A stretch of 64,000 bases of DNA from an uncultured Oscillospiraceae bacterium (GCA_944386845.1 CALXCP010000003.1:16618-80617), one strand, 5' to 3'. Positions 8,644-16,758 are shown, counted from the stretch's first letter. Notes: generated by a model from the letters alone, not told the origin. Numbers and translations are program-made.

Positions 8644-9263
8644 AACGCATTATCTCCTTCGATCAGATGTATCCGGTGTTCGGTCCGGCAGTCCTCCGCC
8701 GTCAGAATGGCCAGGATCTCCGCAGCGGCCCGGGACACCTTGTCGTTGACCACCAGGTAGTCATAGTTTTTGATCTGCTTGTATTCCTCCCGGGCCTTGG
8801 CCAGCCGTCCGGCGATGACCTCCTCATCGTCGGTGTGCCGACCGTGGAGGCGGCGGGAGAGCTCCTCAAAGCTTGGAGGGATGATGAAGATGAGGACGGC
8901 ATCGGGGCACTTTTTGCGCACCTTGGACGCCCCCTGCACCTCGATGTCCAGCAGCACGTCGATGCCCTGGTCCAGCTTCTCCTGGATGGCCCGGAGCGAG
9001 GTGCCGTAGTAGTGGTCCACGTACTCCGCGTACTCCAGCAGCTCGTCGTTGGCGATCATGGTCTCAAAGGCGGGCCGGTCCACAAAGTGATAACTGACCC
9101 CTTCCTCCTCTCCCGCCCGGGGCGACCGTGTGGTGTAGGAGACGGAAAAATACAGCTCGTCCCGCAGGCCCAGCACCTCCGAGATCACCGTGCTCTTCCC
9201 CACTCCGGACGGGCCGGAGAGCACGATGAGGTGGCCTTTTTTCTTTTTCTTGGCAGGATTCAT
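8640..9263 (-). CDS. gmk: Guanylate kinase
   Basis: Phosphorylates GMP to GDP with ATP. 207 residues, standard size. A lysine-rich start (NPAKKKKKG) leads into the P-loop GPSGVGKS (~17-24). The GMP-binding region [22 protein letters not shown] is clear, as is the [10 protein letters not shown] stretch. The lid and C-terminal helix region ([17 protein letters not shown]) follow. Overlaps remA upstream and rpoZ downstream by 4 bp each, so remA-gmk-rpoZ are translated as a coupled set. Confidence 0.98.
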   Translation of the reverse strand: MNPAKKKKKGHLIVLSGPSGVGKSTVISEVLGLRDELYFSVSYTTRSPRAGEEEGVSYHFVDRPAFETMIANDELLEYAEYVDHYYGTSLRAIQEKLDQGIDVLLDIEVQGASKVRKKCPDAVLIFIIPPSFEELSRRLHGRHTDDEEVIAGRLAKAREEYKQIKNYDYLVVNDKVSRAAAEILAILTAEDCRTEHRIHLIEGDNAL

Positions 9264-9526
9264 TCCCCGGGATCCCCCTCCTGGCTGTTGTCCTTCGTAT
9301 TCAGGCGGCCGGCCACCGTCTCCGGTTGGATGGCGGAGAGGATGACGTGATCGTTGTCCATCACCAGCACCGCCCGGGTGCGCCGACCGTAGGTGGCGTC
9401 GATGAGCATCCCGTTCTCCCGAGCCTCCTGGACCATGCGCTTGATGGGGGCGGACTCCGGACTGACGATGGCGATGAGCCGCCCGGCAGAGACCATGTTC
9501 CCGAATCCAATGTTGATCAGCTTCAT
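9260..9526 (-). CDS. remA: RemA-like regulator (DUF370 family)
   Basis: Small 88-residue protein of the RemA/YlzA (DUF370) family. In B. subtilis RemA binds DNA and activates biofilm matrix and osmoprotection genes; that role is not shown here. The N-terminus [20 protein letters not shown] and the stretch [20 protein letters not shown] are highly typical. The ATG chosen begins this conserved N-terminus; an upstream in-frame reading has no family resemblance. Located between yicC and gmk, exactly as in B. subtilis. Confidence 0.93.
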   Translation of the reverse strand: MKLINIGFGNMVSAGRLIAIVSPESAPIKRMVQEARENGMLIDATYGRRTRAVLVMDNDHVILSAIQPETVAGRLNTKDNSQEGDPGE

Positions 9527-9557
9527 TCTGGCTTTCCTCACCTTTCCCGCCGCAGCG

Positions 9558-10436
9558 TCATTCGATGTTCTGTACTTGCTCCCGGATCTTCTCGATCTCC
9601 CCCTTGATGTCCACCACCAGACGGGAGATGTCCAGGTCACAGCATTTGGAGCCGATGGTGTTGGCCTCCCGGTTGAACTCCTGGATGAGGAAGTCCAGCT
9701 TCCGGCCCACGGCGCCGCCCTGGGAGAGCATCTGCCGCAGCTGGGCCAAATGGCTGCTCAGCCGCACCGTCTCCTCGTCCACCGCCACCTTGTCGGCGAA
9801 GATGGCCGCCTCGGTGAGCAGACGGGCCTCATCGATCTGGGTGCCGGCAAGCACCTCCCGCATCTTTTCCTCCAGCCTGGCGCGGTATTCCCGCACCGTC
9901 TCGGGGGAACGGGCTTCCACCTGCTTGGCCAAGGCCTCGATGGTGTCCGCCCGGCTCAGGATGTCCCGGGCCAGGCGCTCCCCCTCCCGGCGACGCATCC
10001 CGTCAAAGTCGGCCAGAGCCATGTCCACCACCCGGCAGATGTCCTCGGAGGCAGCCTCCATATCCACCGCCGGCTTCTCCACCGTGAACACATCGGGGAA
10101 CCGGGAGAGCAGGGACACTGAGATGTCATCCTTCAGCCCAAAGCGGTCCCGGAGCTGCACCAGGGCCTCGTGATACCCTGCTGCCGCCGGCTCATTCAGC
10201 CGGACGACGCCGGCGTCTGCCCCGGCGCTGTCGATGGTGAGATAGACATCCACCTTGCCCCGGGTGACTTGGGCCTGGACCCGGGCCTTCACCGCGTCCT
10301 CCGCAAAGGCGTACAGCCGGGGCAGACGCACGCTGCAGTCCAGGTACCGGTTGTTCACCGACCGGACCTCGGCCACGATGGAGCGCTGGCCCAGCACCGC
10401 CTCTCCCCTGCCGTAGCCTGTCATACTTTTGAGCAC
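9558..10436 (-). CDS. yicC: YicC/YloC-family endoribonuclease
   Basis: 292-residue YicC family protein, whose members are RNA-cleaving or RNA-decay factors. The N-terminus [12 protein letters not shown] and [17 protein letters not shown] are the family's signature. The C-terminus has [29 protein letters not shown], also typical. The start is a GTG, preceded by GGAGGTG at 5-6 bases spacing; the ATG four codons inside would delete the conserved beginning. First gene of the operon, with a good sigma-A promoter at 10,480-10,508. Confidence 0.94.
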   Translation of the reverse strand: MLKSMTGYGRGEAVLGQRSIVAEVRSVNNRYLDCSVRLPRLYAFAEDAVKARVQAQVTRGKVDVYLTIDSAGADAGVVRLNEPAAAGYHEALVQLRDRFGLKDDISVSLLSRFPDVFTVEKPAVDMEAASEDICRVVDMALADFDGMRRREGERLARDILSRADTIEALAKQVEARSPETVREYRARLEEKMREVLAGTQIDEARLLTEAAIFADKVAVDEETVRLSSHLAQLRQMLSQGGAVGRKLDFLIQEFNREANTIGSKCCDLDISRLVVDIKGEIEKIREQVQNIE

Positions 10437-10452
10437 CGGAACACCTCCAGCC

Positions 10453-10469
10453 GCCCCGGTGACCGGGGC
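10453..10469. repeat. GC-rich palindrome in the yicC leader
   Basis: A 17-base inverted repeat (GCCCCGGT-G-ACCGGGGC) lies between the yicC promoter -10 box and the ribosome-binding site. It could fold as a short hairpin in the 5' leader or serve as a protein-binding site. There is no U-tract after it. Confidence 0.5.
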
Positions 10470-10479
10470 ATTTCACGAT

Positions 10480-10508
10480 ATTATAGCATATACATCCTAT
10501 TTGCGCAA
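10480..10508 (-). promoter_or_regulatory. Sigma-A-type promoter for yicC-remA-gmk-rpoZ
   Basis: On the minus strand: -35 TTGCGC (10,503-10,508), 17-base spacer, -10 TATAAT (10,480-10,485). It overlaps the 3' end of the upstream membrane protein gene and lies about 45 bases before the yicC start. Confidence 0.8.
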
Positions 10509-11024
10509 CCGTTGGTCCACCCGGACCATGTACACCTTGGCCAGTCTGGACAGGCCGATGTCATACACGATGAACACCACGTTGAGCACAGGCCACAGCA
10601 GCCACAGCTCATGGAGCTGCACGGGCAGGGAGCCCATGAGGATGCCCCCCGCCGCCTGGAGGCACAAAAACAGGTCGGCGTTGAACAGCGCCAGCTTGCA
10701 GATCCACTCGGGGACCAGCTTCCGCAGCCGCTCGATAAGGCTCTTCACCACAGGGTAAAGGCCAAAGAACAGCAGGAACAGGAGGGCGACGCCCTTCCCC
10801 GGTACGATGAGCAGGCCGAGAAGGCCGGAGGCCAGCCAGCAGCACACCCCCGCCTTCCATCCGGCGGAGATCACAGCCGCCATGGGGAACAGCCCGGCCA
10901 CCGCCGCCACTCCAAGCTGGCCGGTGGGCAGCACGGAGGCCAGATAGAGGAGCGCCAGGGACATGGCGGCCAGCACACCGCTGAGGGCCACTGTCCAGGT
11001 CTTTTCTGAAACGCCTCGCCGCAT
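10497..11024 (-). CDS. Small polytopic membrane protein, unknown function
   Basis: 175 residues, almost entirely hydrophobic, with about five membrane segments (TVALSGVLAAMSLALLYLAS, then AAVAGLFPMAAVISAG, a CCWLASGLLGLLIVPG segment, LLFLLFFGLYPVV and LLWPVLNVVFIVYDIG). The overall look resembles small multi-spanning proteins such as transport S components or DUF2232-type proteins, but I do not recognise a specific family. ATG start with GAGGGGAGC upstream. It is 13 bp from the J-domain gene and ends the cdaA-led gene set; the yicC promoter begins inside its 3' end. Confidence 0.7.
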   Translation of the reverse strand: MRRGVSEKTWTVALSGVLAAMSLALLYLASVLPTGQLGVAAVAGLFPMAAVISAGWKAGVCCWLASGLLGLLIVPGKGVALLFLLFFGLYPVVKSLIERLRKLVPEWICKLALFNADLFLCLQAAGGILMGSLPVQLHELWLLWPVLNVVFIVYDIGLSRLAKVYMVRVDQRLRK

Positions 11025-11037
11025 AGGTCCGCTCCCC

Positions 11038-11643
11038 TCAGTTACAGCCGCTGCACAGGCAGTTCAGACACAACAGGGTGGTGCAGAGATCCGTGGCACT
11101 GGTGTTCCCATTCCCATAGGTGCGGTACACCGGTCCGCCGGCCTGCATCATGTTCAATGCCTGCCGGTACTCCATGTTTCCCGGCTCCATCTGCACGGCC
11201 ATCTGATAATTCTGCATGGCTTCATCCAGCCAGCCCTTGCGGTGCGCGATACTGCCCATGAGGAAGTACCACTCGCCGTCCCGGCTGGGGACGCCCCGGA
11301 GCAGCTGCTCTGCCTGCCCCAGGTTGCCCATGTTGATGGCATTTCGGACCTGGGCATAGACGGCGGTCCCGCCGCCGTACGGCCGCTGCTGTTGCTGCTG
11401 ATAGCCCCCGGAGTAGCCGCCGGCGGAGGACGTGGTGTAGCTCCCGCCTCCCCCGCTGCGCATCTTGGTGATGGCATCGTATGCCTCGTTGATCTCCTTC
11501 ATCTTTTCCTCAGCCAGGTCGGCCAGAGGGTTGTTCTGATAGTTGTCCGGGTGGTACTTTCGGGCCTGCTCCCGGTAGGCGCGCTTGACCTCTTCGTCAC
11601 TGGCGCTGGAATCGATGCCCAGTACGCTGTAGGGATCTCTCAT
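11038..11643 (-). CDS. J-domain protein with cysteine-rich C-terminus
   Basis: 201 residues. The N-terminal J domain (1-~65) starts MRDPYSVLGIDSSASDEEVK and keeps the HPD motif (KYHPDNY), so it should stimulate an Hsp70 partner. It is followed by a Gly/Ser/Tyr/Gln-rich linker (~66-105), a TPR-like helical part (AINMGNLGQAEQLLRGVPSRDGEW onward in two similar helices) and a C-terminus with six cysteines in 16 residues (CTTLLCLNCLCSGC). It lacks the DnaJ zinc domain, so it is not DnaJ itself. The start overlaps the DUF5685 stop by ATGA, suggesting a joint function. Confidence 0.85.
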   Translation of the reverse strand: MRDPYSVLGIDSSASDEEVKRAYREQARKYHPDNYQNNPLADLAEEKMKEINEAYDAITKMRSGGGGSYTTSSAGGYSGGYQQQQQRPYGGGTAVYAQVRNAINMGNLGQAEQLLRGVPSRDGEWYFLMGSIAHRKGWLDEAMQNYQMAVQMEPGNMEYRQALNMMQAGGPVYRTYGNGNTSATDLCTTLLCLNCLCSGCN

Positions 11644-12503
11644 GTGATGTTTCTCCTGCCGATCAATTTTTTTATCTCTTTCCACTGGCCGTTGAACACG
11701 GCCTGCTCCACCAGGGGAAGCCCCAGGTAGAGGATATTGGCCACGATGGTGCTCCACTGGGTCTCCGGAAGGAGCTCAAAGGCCCCCCGGGACAGGTTCA
11801 GGGAGTGGCGCAGGGTGATGCGCAGGCTGTCCTCCCGCCCCTCTTTTTCCGGAAAACGCAGAGCCACCGGATTGTAGCGGCCCCGGGCGGCGTCCTCATC
11901 CAGGTCCTCCGCCGCGTCCAGCAGATAGATCCACCGGCCCACATGGTAAAGCAGCTGCTCCAGCTCCCGCCGGCGGGCGGGGTCATCCTCCTCCCCCGCC
12001 GCTGCCTTTAGGATGGAGGCAAAGGCGTCCGCCGTCCGGTCGATGGAGGAGGAGCGCTCCTTTTCCAGCTGCCGCAGGCGCTCCAACCCCGCCCGGGCCG
12101 CTTCGTCGAAGCCGGGCCGGCGGCCCGCTGCCCGGCGGTAGTCTCGCCGCAGCAGCCGGGAGAGCACCCGGGCGGGAAGCCCCCGGAGGAAGCTCTCGTC
12201 CTCCACCGTGTCCCGGAGCTTCCACCAGGCCAGGATGACCATCTGGTCCGCCGCCCGGTCCAGCTCAGGGTGCCCCGTGTACATCCGCTTCTTTCGCAGC
12301 GGGCAGATGGGGCAGCGGTGGATCTCCGTCCTCACCGAGGCGCCCGGCTGGGCGAAGAGCATGGCCAGAAAAACGAAGTCATACTGGAGCAGGCTTCGGG
12401 CCAGAATGCCGTACCGCTGCCCCAGAGCCCGGCACAGGCCGCAGTACACGGCCTGGTAGTCGTCGAACTCCCGGCACTTCAGCTCGCCCCGGTCAGGTCT
12501 CAC
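11640..12503 (-). CDS. DUF5685 family protein (GTG start, or possibly ATC 4 codons upstream)
   Basis: 287-residue helical protein resembling the DUF5685 family; function unknown. N-terminal cysteines YCGLC and a CPICPLRKK motif could bind a metal or be redox active. Known relatives begin MFGYVRP; here the corresponding codons are ATC-TTC-GGG-TAT-GTG-AGA, so the family's first Met is an ATC (12,513-12,515). The GTG at 12,501-12,503 overlaps the stop of the RseC-like gene as GTGA and is used as the start here by coupling. An AAGGAG lies 11 bases before the ATC but 23 before the GTG, so the true start is uncertain. Confidence 0.75.
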   Translation of the reverse strand: MRPDRGELKCREFDDYQAVYCGLCRALGQRYGILARSLLQYDFVFLAMLFAQPGASVRTEIHRCPICPLRKKRMYTGHPELDRAADQMVILAWWKLRDTVEDESFLRGLPARVLSRLLRRDYRRAAGRRPGFDEAARAGLERLRQLEKERSSSIDRTADAFASILKAAAGEEDDPARRRELEQLLYHVGRWIYLLDAAEDLDEDAARGRYNPVALRFPEKEGREDSLRITLRHSLNLSRGAFELLPETQWSTIVANILYLGLPLVEQAVFNGQWKEIKKLIGRRNIT

Positions 12504-12943
12504 ATACCCGAAGATGGGACCTCACGCTCCTTGATGCCGGTCACCGTGAACTGGATCTCCCGGCGCTCCTTCTCCCGTCGGCTGTAGAACACCGCCCCCA
12601 GGATGCCCAGCACGAAGCCGAGGATGGCGCCTGCGGTACTGACGCTCTCCTCCGCCCCCAGAGTGTCCAGGATAACATACAAGGCGAAGAACAGCACCAG
12701 GGGGACCGCATAGACCACCACCGCAGCCTTCATCATCTTCCCGGTGCTGGATTCCACCGTCACGGTGTCGCCGGGCTGGACGCCCACCGGGTCGTCGGCC
12801 ACCACCAGCACCTCCTGGGGCGTCATCATGGAGCATCCCGCTCCGCATTTGGAGCAGTCGTGTCCGCAGGCCGACTGCCGCATGATGCTCAATTCCACTC
12901 TGTGCTGCGGCATGAGCCGCCGCACCGTCGCCGTCTGTGTCAC
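12500..12943 (-). CDS. RseC/SoxR-reducing-system-type membrane protein
   Basis: 147 residues with an N-terminal cysteine cluster (CGHDCSKCGAGC), a small beta-rich part (VQPGDTVTVESSTGKMMKAAVVVYAVPLVLFF) and two membrane segments (~75-93 and ~103-121), the architecture of the RseC/MucC family. In other bacteria these proteins are linked to redox or envelope-stress signalling; no such partner (Rnf, SoxR) is in the window. It lies 37 bp after cdaR and overlaps the DUF5685 start. Confidence 0.85.
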   Translation of the reverse strand: MTQTATVRRLMPQHRVELSIMRQSACGHDCSKCGAGCSMMTPQEVLVVADDPVGVQPGDTVTVESSTGKMMKAAVVVYAVPLVLFFALYVILDTLGAEESVSTAGAILGFVLGILGAVFYSRREKERREIQFTVTGIKEREVPSSGM

Positions 12944-12980
12944 AGTGTCTCACCTCACGACTGGATACCTTGTCTGTTTT

Positions 12981-14228
12981 TCATCGCGTCACCTGGACGG
13001 TGACGGTATACTCACCCACCACGCCCACATCGTCCGGACCGTTGAGGTATACCCGGGCGGGAACGGTGTAGCGGCCGGTGGCGGACACGATATCTGTCAG
13101 GTCGCCCACCACCAGGATCTGGGAGGGAGAGATCTGATCCAGGCTCTCCTGCGGTCCGCGGATCTGGATATCGATGGACTGGGTCACGATCTCCGCGTGG
13201 TACCCCGCGCTGACGTCACGCAGCTCAAAGTTGCTGACGCTTACCGTGCGCATCTCCAGCCCCTGGACGGTGATGGTCACGGTGGCCCGGGAGACGCCGC
13301 TGATATTGGTCAACTCGTTGGCGATCTCGATGTTTCGCTCCACCGAGGACGTGGTCAGCACCGTGGACAGGTCGATATCGCCCAGAGAGATGGAGGTGAT
13401 GGCCTCCAGATCCTCCGCCGAGCCGGCCACCGAGATGGCGGCGGGCTCGATCTCCACCTTGACGTACCGGTCGATGTCCTCCTGGGAGATACCGCCGCCG
13501 GGGAGCAGGTTCACGGTAAGGGGCACGTCCCGCACCACCTGCACCGGGAGGATGACCAGCGCGGTATCCACGCTGAGGCTGATGCGGTCGTCCTCGATGA
13601 CGTTGCCGTCCCGGTCCAGCAGGGTGATGGGCAGGTCGCCGGTGTAGGTCTCGGTGAGGGCGTCGCCTCCCACCTCCACCACCGCCCGGGCCACCTGATT
13701 CACAGCGGACTCCTCCCCGCTGATGGTGACGGTCTCCGGGGTGATCTCCAGCTCACCGGCCTGGTAGCCGTCGGCCACCTCGCCCACGAAGGTCCCCTCG
13801 ATGGAGAGCTCCCGGGTGTACAGGGGCACCACAGTCACCCGGATGGTCTCCACATCGCTGGAGCGGGTGATGCCAGAGCCGCCGGTGGTGTTCAGATTGG
13901 TGGGCATCGCCACGGTGTAGGTCAGGTCATAGCTCCCCTCCGATGTGATCCGGGCCACGTCCACCGACACCGTGACGTTGTTCCGGTTCAGCCGGGGCAC
14001 CACGCTGCTGGAGCCCTCAAAGGTGATATTGATGGCGGCTGGCTCCACCTCGCTGACCATCAGGCCCCGGGACTCCAGCACGTCCTCGTTGGCGATCTGG
14101 ACGGGGATGCCACGGACCACATTTTCCATAGGGATGTCGTTCTCCGCCCGGACATACAACCAGAAGATGATGGCCAGCAGGATGGATATGGCCACGTAGA
14201 GGCCTTTACTGTCCTTGATCTTTCCCAT
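12981..14228 (-). CDS. cdaR: YbbR-domain protein CdaR (regulator of diadenylate cyclase)
   Basis: 415 residues: a single N-terminal membrane anchor (ISILLAIIFWLYVRAEND, ~12-29) followed by an extracytoplasmic chain of about four YbbR repeats rich in beta structure and in the pattern VxVxGxxxxVxxI. In Firmicutes CdaR binds and modulates the membrane diadenylate cyclase CdaA. The gene starts 23 bp inside the end of cdaA, a strongly coupled arrangement. glmM, which often follows, is not present here. Confidence 0.93.
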   Translation of the reverse strand: MGKIKDSKGLYVAISILLAIIFWLYVRAENDIPMENVVRGIPVQIANEDVLESRGLMVSEVEPAAINITFEGSSSVVPRLNRNNVTVSVDVARITSEGSYDLTYTVAMPTNLNTTGGSGITRSSDVETIRVTVVPLYTRELSIEGTFVGEVADGYQAGELEITPETVTISGEESAVNQVARAVVEVGGDALTETYTGDLPITLLDRDGNVIEDDRISLSVDTALVILPVQVVRDVPLTVNLLPGGGISQEDIDRYVKVEIEPAAISVAGSAEDLEAITSISLGDIDLSTVLTTSSVERNIEIANELTNISGVSRATVTITVQGLEMRTVSVSNFELRDVSAGYHAEIVTQSIDIQIRGPQESLDQISPSQILVVGDLTDIVSATGRYTVPARVYLNGPDDVGVVGEYTVTVQVTR

Positions 14229-15099
14229 CCGCCGGCTCCTCCTTTCTGGACTTGAACAACGTCGTCAGCACCGTCTTGGCCCCTGTGGTGGCGGGCGTCT
14301 CCTCCTTGGGCATCAGCTCGTTGCGCAGCAGCCGGTCCAGCGTCTCGGGGGCAAGGTGCCGCTTGAGCATCCCCCCTACTGCCACCGAGATGGAGCCCGT
14401 CTCCTCCGAGACGATGGCCACCACGGCGTCGGAGTTCTCGCTCATGCCGATGCCCGCCCGGTGGCGCATCCCCAGGTCCCGGCTCAGGTTCACGTTGCCC
14501 GACAGGGGGAGCATGCAGCCCGCACCCACGATCCGGCCGTTCCGGACGATGACCGCCCCGTCATGGAGGGGGGCCTTGTTCCAGAAGATGTTTTTCAGCA
14601 GTTCGGCGGACACGGCGCAGTCCAGGGCGGTCCCCGTGCTGATCTGCTCGTCCAGGCGGTTGCTCCGCTCGAACACCATCAGCGCGCCCACCCGGTCCTT
14701 GGACAGAGAGGTGTAGGCGATGACCGTCTGGGCGATGGCGCTTTCCAGCTCCTCCGGCTTCTCCTCCCGAACGAACACCTTGGTCAGGCCGATGTTGCCC
14801 ACCCGCTCCAGGAAGCGCCGCAGCTCGGGCTGGAACAGGATGATGAGTGCCAAGATCCCCCACTCCAGCGCGTAGGTGAGGATGAAGTCCACTGCGTACA
14901 GGTGAAGCAGCCGGGCCACGCCCATGGCCACTACCACCACGATGATCCCCTTGACCACGTTGCCCGAACTGGTCCGGCGCAGCAGCATCATCAGCTTATA
15001 GATGATGAAGGCGATGATGGCGATGTCCAGGATGGCGGTGGGCTCCAGCGTGAGGATATTGTTGGATAACCACTGGATGATCTCGTTCACTGTCTCCAT
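14206..15099 (-). CDS. cdaA: Membrane diadenylate cyclase CdaA
   Basis: Makes cyclic di-AMP from two ATP. 297 residues from the ATG chosen (METVNEIIQWLSNN), which has AGGAGAG upstream. Three membrane helices in the first ~95 residues (ILDIAIIAFIIYKLMMLL and following) precede the DAC domain. Catalytic motifs are intact: DGAVIV (near 180) and RHRAG (near 210). Has its own promoter at 15,164-15,192. Together with cdaR it forms the c-di-AMP unit controlling cell wall and osmotic homeostasis. Confidence 0.96.
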   Translation of the reverse strand: METVNEIIQWLSNNILTLEPTAILDIAIIAFIIYKLMMLLRRTSSGNVVKGIIVVVVAMGVARLLHLYAVDFILTYALEWGILALIILFQPELRRFLERVGNIGLTKVFVREEKPEELESAIAQTVIAYTSLSKDRVGALMVFERSNRLDEQISTGTALDCAVSAELLKNIFWNKAPLHDGAVIVRNGRIVGAGCMLPLSGNVNLSRDLGMRHRAGIGMSENSDAVVAIVSEETGSISVAVGGMLKRHLAPETLDRLLRNELMPKEETPATTGAKTVLTTLFKSRKEEPADGKDQGQ

Positions 15100-15163
15100 A
15101 TCGTCGCACACTCTCCTCAGCCCTGATCTAGGCCTGTGAAAAAGGGATGTCCCCATTCATATT

Positions 15164-15192
15164 ATTATACTGTACCTTCCCCCCGTTGGCAA
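15164..15192 (-). promoter_or_regulatory. Sigma-A-type promoter for cdaA-cdaR
   Basis: Minus strand: -35 TTGCCA (15,187-15,192), 17-base spacer, -10 TATAAT (15,164-15,169), about 65 bases upstream of the cdaA start. The surrounding 100 bases are distinctly AT-richer than the genes. Confidence 0.82.
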
Positions 15193-15244
15193 GAAAGAGA
15201 ATTGAATTTTTCATGAATATTTCCCTGAGATCTCCTAAAAACGG

Positions 15245-15289
15245 CGAAAACGCCGGGGCAAGGGGTCCTCCCCTGTCCCGGCGTTTTCG
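15245..15289 (-). terminator. Intrinsic terminator after the class V aminotransferase gene
   Basis: Long hairpin: CGAAAACGCCGGG pairs with CCCGGCGTTTTCG around a smaller AGGGG/CCCCT stem. On the minus strand it is followed by CCGTTTTTAGG. It begins 2 bp after the aminotransferase stop. Confidence 0.85.
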
Positions 15290-15290
15290 T

Positions 15291-16412
15291 TCAGGCTAAG
15301 GCGGTGATGGCCCGGGCCGCCGCGGCCAGCTCCCCCTCTGTATTGAAGGGAGAAAAGCTCAGCCGGACGGTGCCGCTCTCCAGCGTTCCGGCGCTCTGGT
15401 GGGCCAGGGGGGCGCAGTGGAGCCCCGTCCGCACGGCGATGCCCTGCCGGGCCAGCCGCTCCCCTGCCGTCTCGCAGTCCATCCCCCGCAGCCGCAGGGA
15501 TAGCACCCCGGACTGGTCCTCCGGACGTGTTGCAGTGAACAGCTCCACACCGGAGACATCCCGCAGGGACCGGATCAGCCGCCCTATGAGGCGTCGCTCC
15601 CGGGCCAGGATGCAGCCGGTACCGGTGCGGCGGACATAGCGCAGCCCCTCCAGCAGCCCGGCGACACCGGCGATGTTCTGGGTCCCGGCCTCCAGCCGGT
15701 CAGGCAAAAAATCCGGCATATCCTGCAGTCTGGACTGGCTCCCGGTGCCGCCGCAGAGCAGCGGAACAGCATCTGTCCGCCCGCACAGCAGCAGGCCGGT
15801 CCCCTGGGGGCCAAAGAGCCCCTTGTGCCCCGGCATGGCCACATAGGCCGCCCCCCAGGTCTCCGGGGTCACCGGGAGGGCGCCCGCCGACTGAGAGGCG
15901 TCCACCACCAGGGGGACGCCTCTATTCCGGCAGAGATCGGCCGCCTGATCCACCGGCAGGACATAGCCGAACACGTTGGACACATGGGTGCAGATCACGG
16001 CGTCGGGGCGCTCTGACCACAATGCCCGGTCCAGCTCCTCCAGGAACGCCTCGGGCCGGAACAGCGGCCCAGTCACTGCGCGAACATGAGCTCCCAGGGC
16101 GGACAGGGGCCGGGTCACCGCATTGTGCTCGAAGCCGGAGATCACCGCCCGTCCCCCCGGCGGGACCAGGGAGCGGATGGCGATGTTCAGGCCGTGGGTG
16201 GCATTGAAGGTGAACACCACCCGCTCCGGGTCCGTCATGCCGAACAGCTCTGCCGCCGCCTGACGGCACCGGAAAGCGGTCTCAGCGGCCAGCCGGGCCG
16301 CCTGATGGCCTCCCCGGCCGGGGGTGGCCATGGAGCCGACCGCCCGGGCCACTGCCCGGGCCACCTGCGGGGGCTTTTGCAGCGTGGTGGCCGCGCTGTC
16401 CAGATAGATCAA
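15291..16412 (-). CDS. Class V aminotransferase / cysteine desulfurase-like protein (possible Se/S mobilisation)
   Basis: 373-residue PLP enzyme of the NifS/CsdB-like fold. It starts with TTG, whose TTGA overlaps the DUF3343 stop; this gives the expected beginning IYLDSAATT. The PLP lysine is in PGHKGLFGPQGTG (~199) and a candidate catalytic cysteine is in RTGLHCAPLAHQ (~333). It resembles the cysteine-desulfurase-like group (TIGR01977 type) that often sits beside DUF3343 genes, a pairing linked in the literature to selenium/sulfur trafficking. Which chalcogen it uses is not decidable from sequence. It is not near iscU or sufU, so ordinary Fe-S assembly is less likely. Confidence 0.88.
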   Translation of the reverse strand: MIYLDSAATTLQKPPQVARAVARAVGSMATPGRGGHQAARLAAETAFRCRQAAAELFGMTDPERVVFTFNATHGLNIAIRSLVPPGGRAVISGFEHNAVTRPLSALGAHVRAVTGPLFRPEAFLEELDRALWSERPDAVICTHVSNVFGYVLPVDQAADLCRNRGVPLVVDASQSAGALPVTPETWGAAYVAMPGHKGLFGPQGTGLLLCGRTDAVPLLCGGTGSQSRLQDMPDFLPDRLEAGTQNIAGVAGLLEGLRYVRRTGTGCILARERRLIGRLIRSLRDVSGVELFTATRPEDQSGVLSLRLRGMDCETAGERLARQGIAVRTGLHCAPLAHQSAGTLESGTVRLSFSPFNTEGELAAAARAITALA

Positions 16413-16666
16413 TAGAGCTCCACCTCCTTGTAGCTGCCGTCCCCCTGGGTGATATAGACCCGGTCGGGGGGCAGCCCTGCCCGGCGCAGCACCACCAGGG
16501 CGTCGGCCAGCCTGCGCTGGGAGATCTTCACCGCATGGCTGCACCCTTTGGTGGCGACGCTCTTGGGGGATCTCATGATATGGGCGGTGATGGCTGCCCG
16601 CTCCAAAGCCGCCGCTGTCCGCTGGGCATAGGTCAGCGACCGGCAGATGATCAGATAGTAAACCAT
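16409..16666 (-). CDS. DUF3343 protein (putative Se/S carrier)
   Basis: 85-residue protein of the DUF3343 (Se/S-carrier-like) family. It opens with a beta strand plus cysteine (YYLIICRS, C8) and carries the family cysteine in KGCSHAVKI (C42). It overlaps the following desulfurase-like gene by TTGA, so the pair is coupled and could work as sulfur/selenium donor and acceptor. ATG start with GGGAGGAGC upstream. Function is inferred from family and pairing only. Confidence 0.85.
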   Translation of the reverse strand: MVYYLIICRSLTYAQRTAAALERAAITAHIMRSPKSVATKGCSHAVKISQRRLADALVVLRRAGLPPDRVYITQGDGSYKEVELY

Positions 16667-16721
16667 AATGACGCTCCTCCCATGTCAGTGTATTCCGCCC
16701 CGGGGCGGGCGGTGCACGGGA

Positions 16722-16758
16722 ACGGGGCCCGGGCAGGTCTCCCTGCCGCGGGCCCCGT
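16722..16758 (-). terminator. Hairpin terminator after ispF (no clear U-tract)
   Basis: Strong stem: ACGGGGCCC and GGCAGG on one side pair with CCTGCC and GGGCCCCGT on the other, with a small internal loop. It follows the ispF stop by 20 bp on the minus strand. The downstream sequence is CGTTCCC rather than a T-run, so termination may be partial. A separate 14-base palindrome (16,695-16,708) follows before the DUF3343 gene. Confidence 0.55.
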
